Source: CAYZDV01 sp964477275 (GTDB lineage Bacteria; Acidobacteriota; Aminicenantia; Aminicenantales; Aminicenantaceae). From it: a stretch of 7,639 bases of DNA. The stretch is from NCBI GenBank assembly GCA_964477275.1, contig CAYZDV010000098.1, positions 1 to 7,639 of the forward strand, written 5' to 3'. The translations under genes were made by a program, and so were the position numbers. Shown in pieces: positions 6,285 through 7,639 of this stretch. The notes under the pieces were generated by a model that worked only from the letters and a program-made list of their open reading frames with translations, searched no databases and was not told the origin of the DNA. The number at the start of each line of letters is the position of its first letter. The first letter of the stretch is position 1.

Positions 6285-7252
6285 GGCTCTCCTGGGAGGA
6301 TGTGCAAAGAGAAGCCGCGGCGGCGGGATTCCGGGCCGAGCCTATGGAAAAGGCCCTGCGCCTTCTTGATGTTCTTGAAGCTCTGCGAAGCCATCCCTTC
6401 CTCAAGGAGCGCATCGTGCTAAAAGGTGGAACGGCGCTCAACCTGTTCGTTTTCGACGTGCCTCGTCTTTCCGTGGACATCGACTTAAACTATGTCGGTT
6501 CCGTCGATCGAGAAACCATGCTCGAGGAAAGGCCGAAGATCGAACAAGCCGTCCAGGCGGTTTGCGGCCGGCTCGGGATCAGGATCCGCCGGGTTCCAGG
6601 AGAGCATGCTGGGGGAAAGTGGCGATTGTCCTATGACGGCGCGTCGGGCCGCACGGGCACTCTCGAACTCGACATGAGCTTCATGTATCGGGTCCCTCTT
6701 TGGCCGCCCGAAATGAGAGATTCCCGTCTGCTCGGCGCGTTCCAGGTGAGGCGGATTCCCGTTCTTGATGTGCATGAGCTGGCCGTCGGGAAGCTCTCGG
6801 CGCTTTTCAGCCGCGGCGCCTGCAGAGACATCTTCGATGCCCACTACCTTTTTCGGAATATCAGGTTTGCCCTGGAACAGATTCGTCTAGGCTTTGTCGT
6901 CTATGGTGGATCGAGTCGGAGAGATTGGCGGACGGTCACGATCGAGGAAATTACGGCTGATCCACGGGATGTCGAGCAGCAACTTATTCCCATGCTGCGA
7001 ACCGAGTTGGCACCGGAAAGGACAGAGGTCGAATCGTGGAGCCGAAAGCTCGTCGAGCAATGCCGCGGGTTCCTGGGGACGCTTTTGCCATTCAAACCGC
7101 AAGAGCTGGAGTTCCTGGCGCGATTGAACGAGCAGGGCATGATCGATCCCGCGCTCCTGACGGACGATGCAGCTATGCAGGAAACCCTCCGGAATCATCC
7201 GGGCCTGTTATGGAAGTCGCAAAATGTGAGGCAGTACAAGCGTGGCAGCTAG
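6281..7252 (+). CDS. abiEii: AbiEii-family nucleotidyltransferase toxin (DUF1814)
   Basis: This encodes a 323-residue protein. The nucleotidyltransferase signature is intact: KGGTAL (48-53) followed by RLSVDIDLNY (62-71), giving Asp66 and Asp68 as the metal-binding pair. LELDMSF (128-134) may supply a further acidic residue. The second family motif is KLSALFSRGACRDIFD (171-186), with Lys171, Arg178, Asp183 and Asp186. The C-terminus (HPGLLWKSQNVRQYK) looks complete for the family. AbiEii enzymes add nucleotides to RNA, tRNA in studied relatives, and block growth, often as anti-phage abortive infection. Translation is coupled to the antitoxin by the ATGA overlap, and no strong separate SD is seen. 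The TAG stop (7250-7252) lies in the left end of a small inserted element, but the CTAG target would give the same stop without the insertion, so the protein seems unaltered. Confidence 0.92.
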   Translation: MRLSWEDVQREAAAAGFRAEPMEKALRLLDVLEALRSHPFLKERIVLKGGTALNLFVFDVPRLSVDIDLNYVGSVDRETMLEERPKIEQAVQAVCGRLGIRIRRVPGEHAGGKWRLSYDGASGRTGTLELDMSFMYRVPLWPPEMRDSRLLGAFQVRRIPVLDVHELAVGKLSALFSRGACRDIFDAHYLFRNIRFALEQIRLGFVVYGGSSRRDWRTVTIEEITADPRDVEQQLIPMLRTELAPERTEVESWSRKLVEQCRGFLGTLLPFKPQELEFLARLNEQGMIDPALLTDDAAMQETLRNHPGLLWKSQNVRQYKRGS

Positions 7253-7360
7253 TGTTGTGTCACAGAAATATCTTTAATAAATATTTCGTAGAATCATCAG
7301 GGATAGCATAGCTATTTCATTAACCGATTTATCGAATAAATTTGAGAGACGCAACACTAG
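7249..7360. mobile_element. MITE-like element with imperfect terminal inverted repeats in a CTAG site
   Basis: The left end (7249-7263, CTAGTGTTGTGTCAC) and right end (7346-7360, GAGACGCAACACTAG) are inverted repeats matching at 13 of 15 positions. Both ends sit on CTAG. If TA is the duplicated target, the element body is 7252-7357 (106 bp). It has no coding capacity. Inside are GAAATAT-9 nt-ATATTTC (7265-7287), ATAGC-ata-GCTAT (7303-7315) and CGAT-tt-ATCG (7325-7334). IS630-family transposons duplicate TA and IS630 itself favours CTAG, so this may be a non-autonomous IS630-type element. The family is inferred from target and ends only. Confidence 0.55.
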
Positions 7361-7639
7361 GACATATGACGGATAGAAAAAAGCGATAGCCCTGAAAACC
7401 AAAAAGATGCGGACGGTGCTGGCGGACCGGGGGTCGGGTCATAGCATTTAACAAATCCGAGCGTCGGGAAGGCGGCTACGGGCGTTAAGACCTTATTACC
7501 CTTTTTATTACCCTTTCTTGCGGGTATTACCCTTTTTCCGCCAAGGGGCTCCAGGACCACGGCCGAGACACTCTGCCTGACCTTCCTTAAGGTTATAAAG
7601 ACAATATTGAATCAACTCAAGAAAGGGGGCAGGAAAAAT
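7361..7639. other. Region without a supported gene, up to the right edge
   Basis: A minus-strand frame (7560 to 7357, GTG start) can be read through this stretch but has no SD and is dominated by the repeat at 7494-7535, so I do not call it a gene. At the very end, AAAGGGGG (7624-7631) followed by AAAAAT could be the SD and first bases of an ATG for a plus-strand gene starting at about 7638. This cannot be confirmed from the window. Confidence 0.35.
7494..7535. repeat. Three copies of TATTACCCTTT
   Basis: Exact copies start at 7494, 7506 and 7525, so spacings are 12 and 19 bp. The third is preceded by CGGG, forming the dyad GGGTA-T-TACCC (7522-7532). The GGGTA arm could pair with the TACCC of any copy. 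The irregular spacing argues against a CRISPR or a microsatellite. Confidence 0.7.

Noticed and set aside
6058..6480. Minus-strand Arg/Ser-rich frame across the abiEi-abiEii junction
   Set aside because: Low-complexity shadow caused by GC-rich codons of the toxin-antitoxin genes.
5234..7430. Shared 10-mer TGGCGGACCG at 5234 and 7420, and the GGCGGAC/GTCCGCC inverted repeat at 5235-5291
   Set aside because: Short matches without extension; compatible with chance.
7494..7535. CRISPR array
   Set aside because: Repeat unit of 11 bases with spacings of 12 and 19 bp leaves no real spacers, and no cas genes are present.
7357..7560. Minus-strand frame of 67 codons
   Set aside because: It starts at GTG without an SD; the Lys-Gly-Asn part is produced by the TATTACCCTTT repeats and no family is recognisable.

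Overview
This is a bacterial window of mixed GC content. It has sigma70-type promoters and strong Shine-Dalgarno (SD) sites. An M1 peptidase of this style, a Tat-targeted iron/manganese superoxide dismutase and scattered toxin-antitoxin genes would fit an environmental anaerobe or microaerophile, possibly Acidobacteriota or Aminicenantota. That placement is an impression from protein style only; no rRNA or marker gene is present.

Layout. Positions 1-1869 (minus) hold the first 623 codons of an exported M1-family zinc metallopeptidase that runs off the left edge. Positions 2045-3448 (minus) hold a compact three-gene operon: a small cupin, a four-helix membrane protein and a half-size permease, read from a good promoter at 3509-3537. 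Divergent from it, 3634-4317 (plus) encodes a superoxide dismutase with a Tat signal peptide and a second, internal translation start. Positions 4540-5185 (minus) contain decayed coding sequence, including a frameshifted remnant of an ImmA/IrrE-like (DUF955) protein. Positions 5469-7252 (plus) are an intact AbiE type IV toxin-antitoxin pair (AbiEi antitoxin, AbiEii nucleotidyltransferase toxin) with a four-base ATGA overlap. Positions 7249-7360 look like a MITE-sized element with imperfect terminal inverted repeats inserted in a CTAG at the toxin stop codon. The last 280 bases are non-coding as far as I can tell and carry three copies of an 11-base repeat.

How it fits together. The left half looks like ordinary chromosomal genes for envelope and stress functions: exported peptidase, membrane proteins, cupin and superoxide dismutase. 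The right half is accessory DNA, with a dead antitoxin/protease-like remnant, a live-looking AbiE module and a small transposable remnant. The most informative signals are the AbiE control region (two 6-3-6 inverted repeats, one on the -35 and one on the -10, centres 32 bp apart, with a start codon so close to the -10 that the mRNA should be leaderless), the reconstituted toxin stop codon at the element insertion, and the apparent dual start of the superoxide dismutase. I did not find a wholly new multi-gene system.
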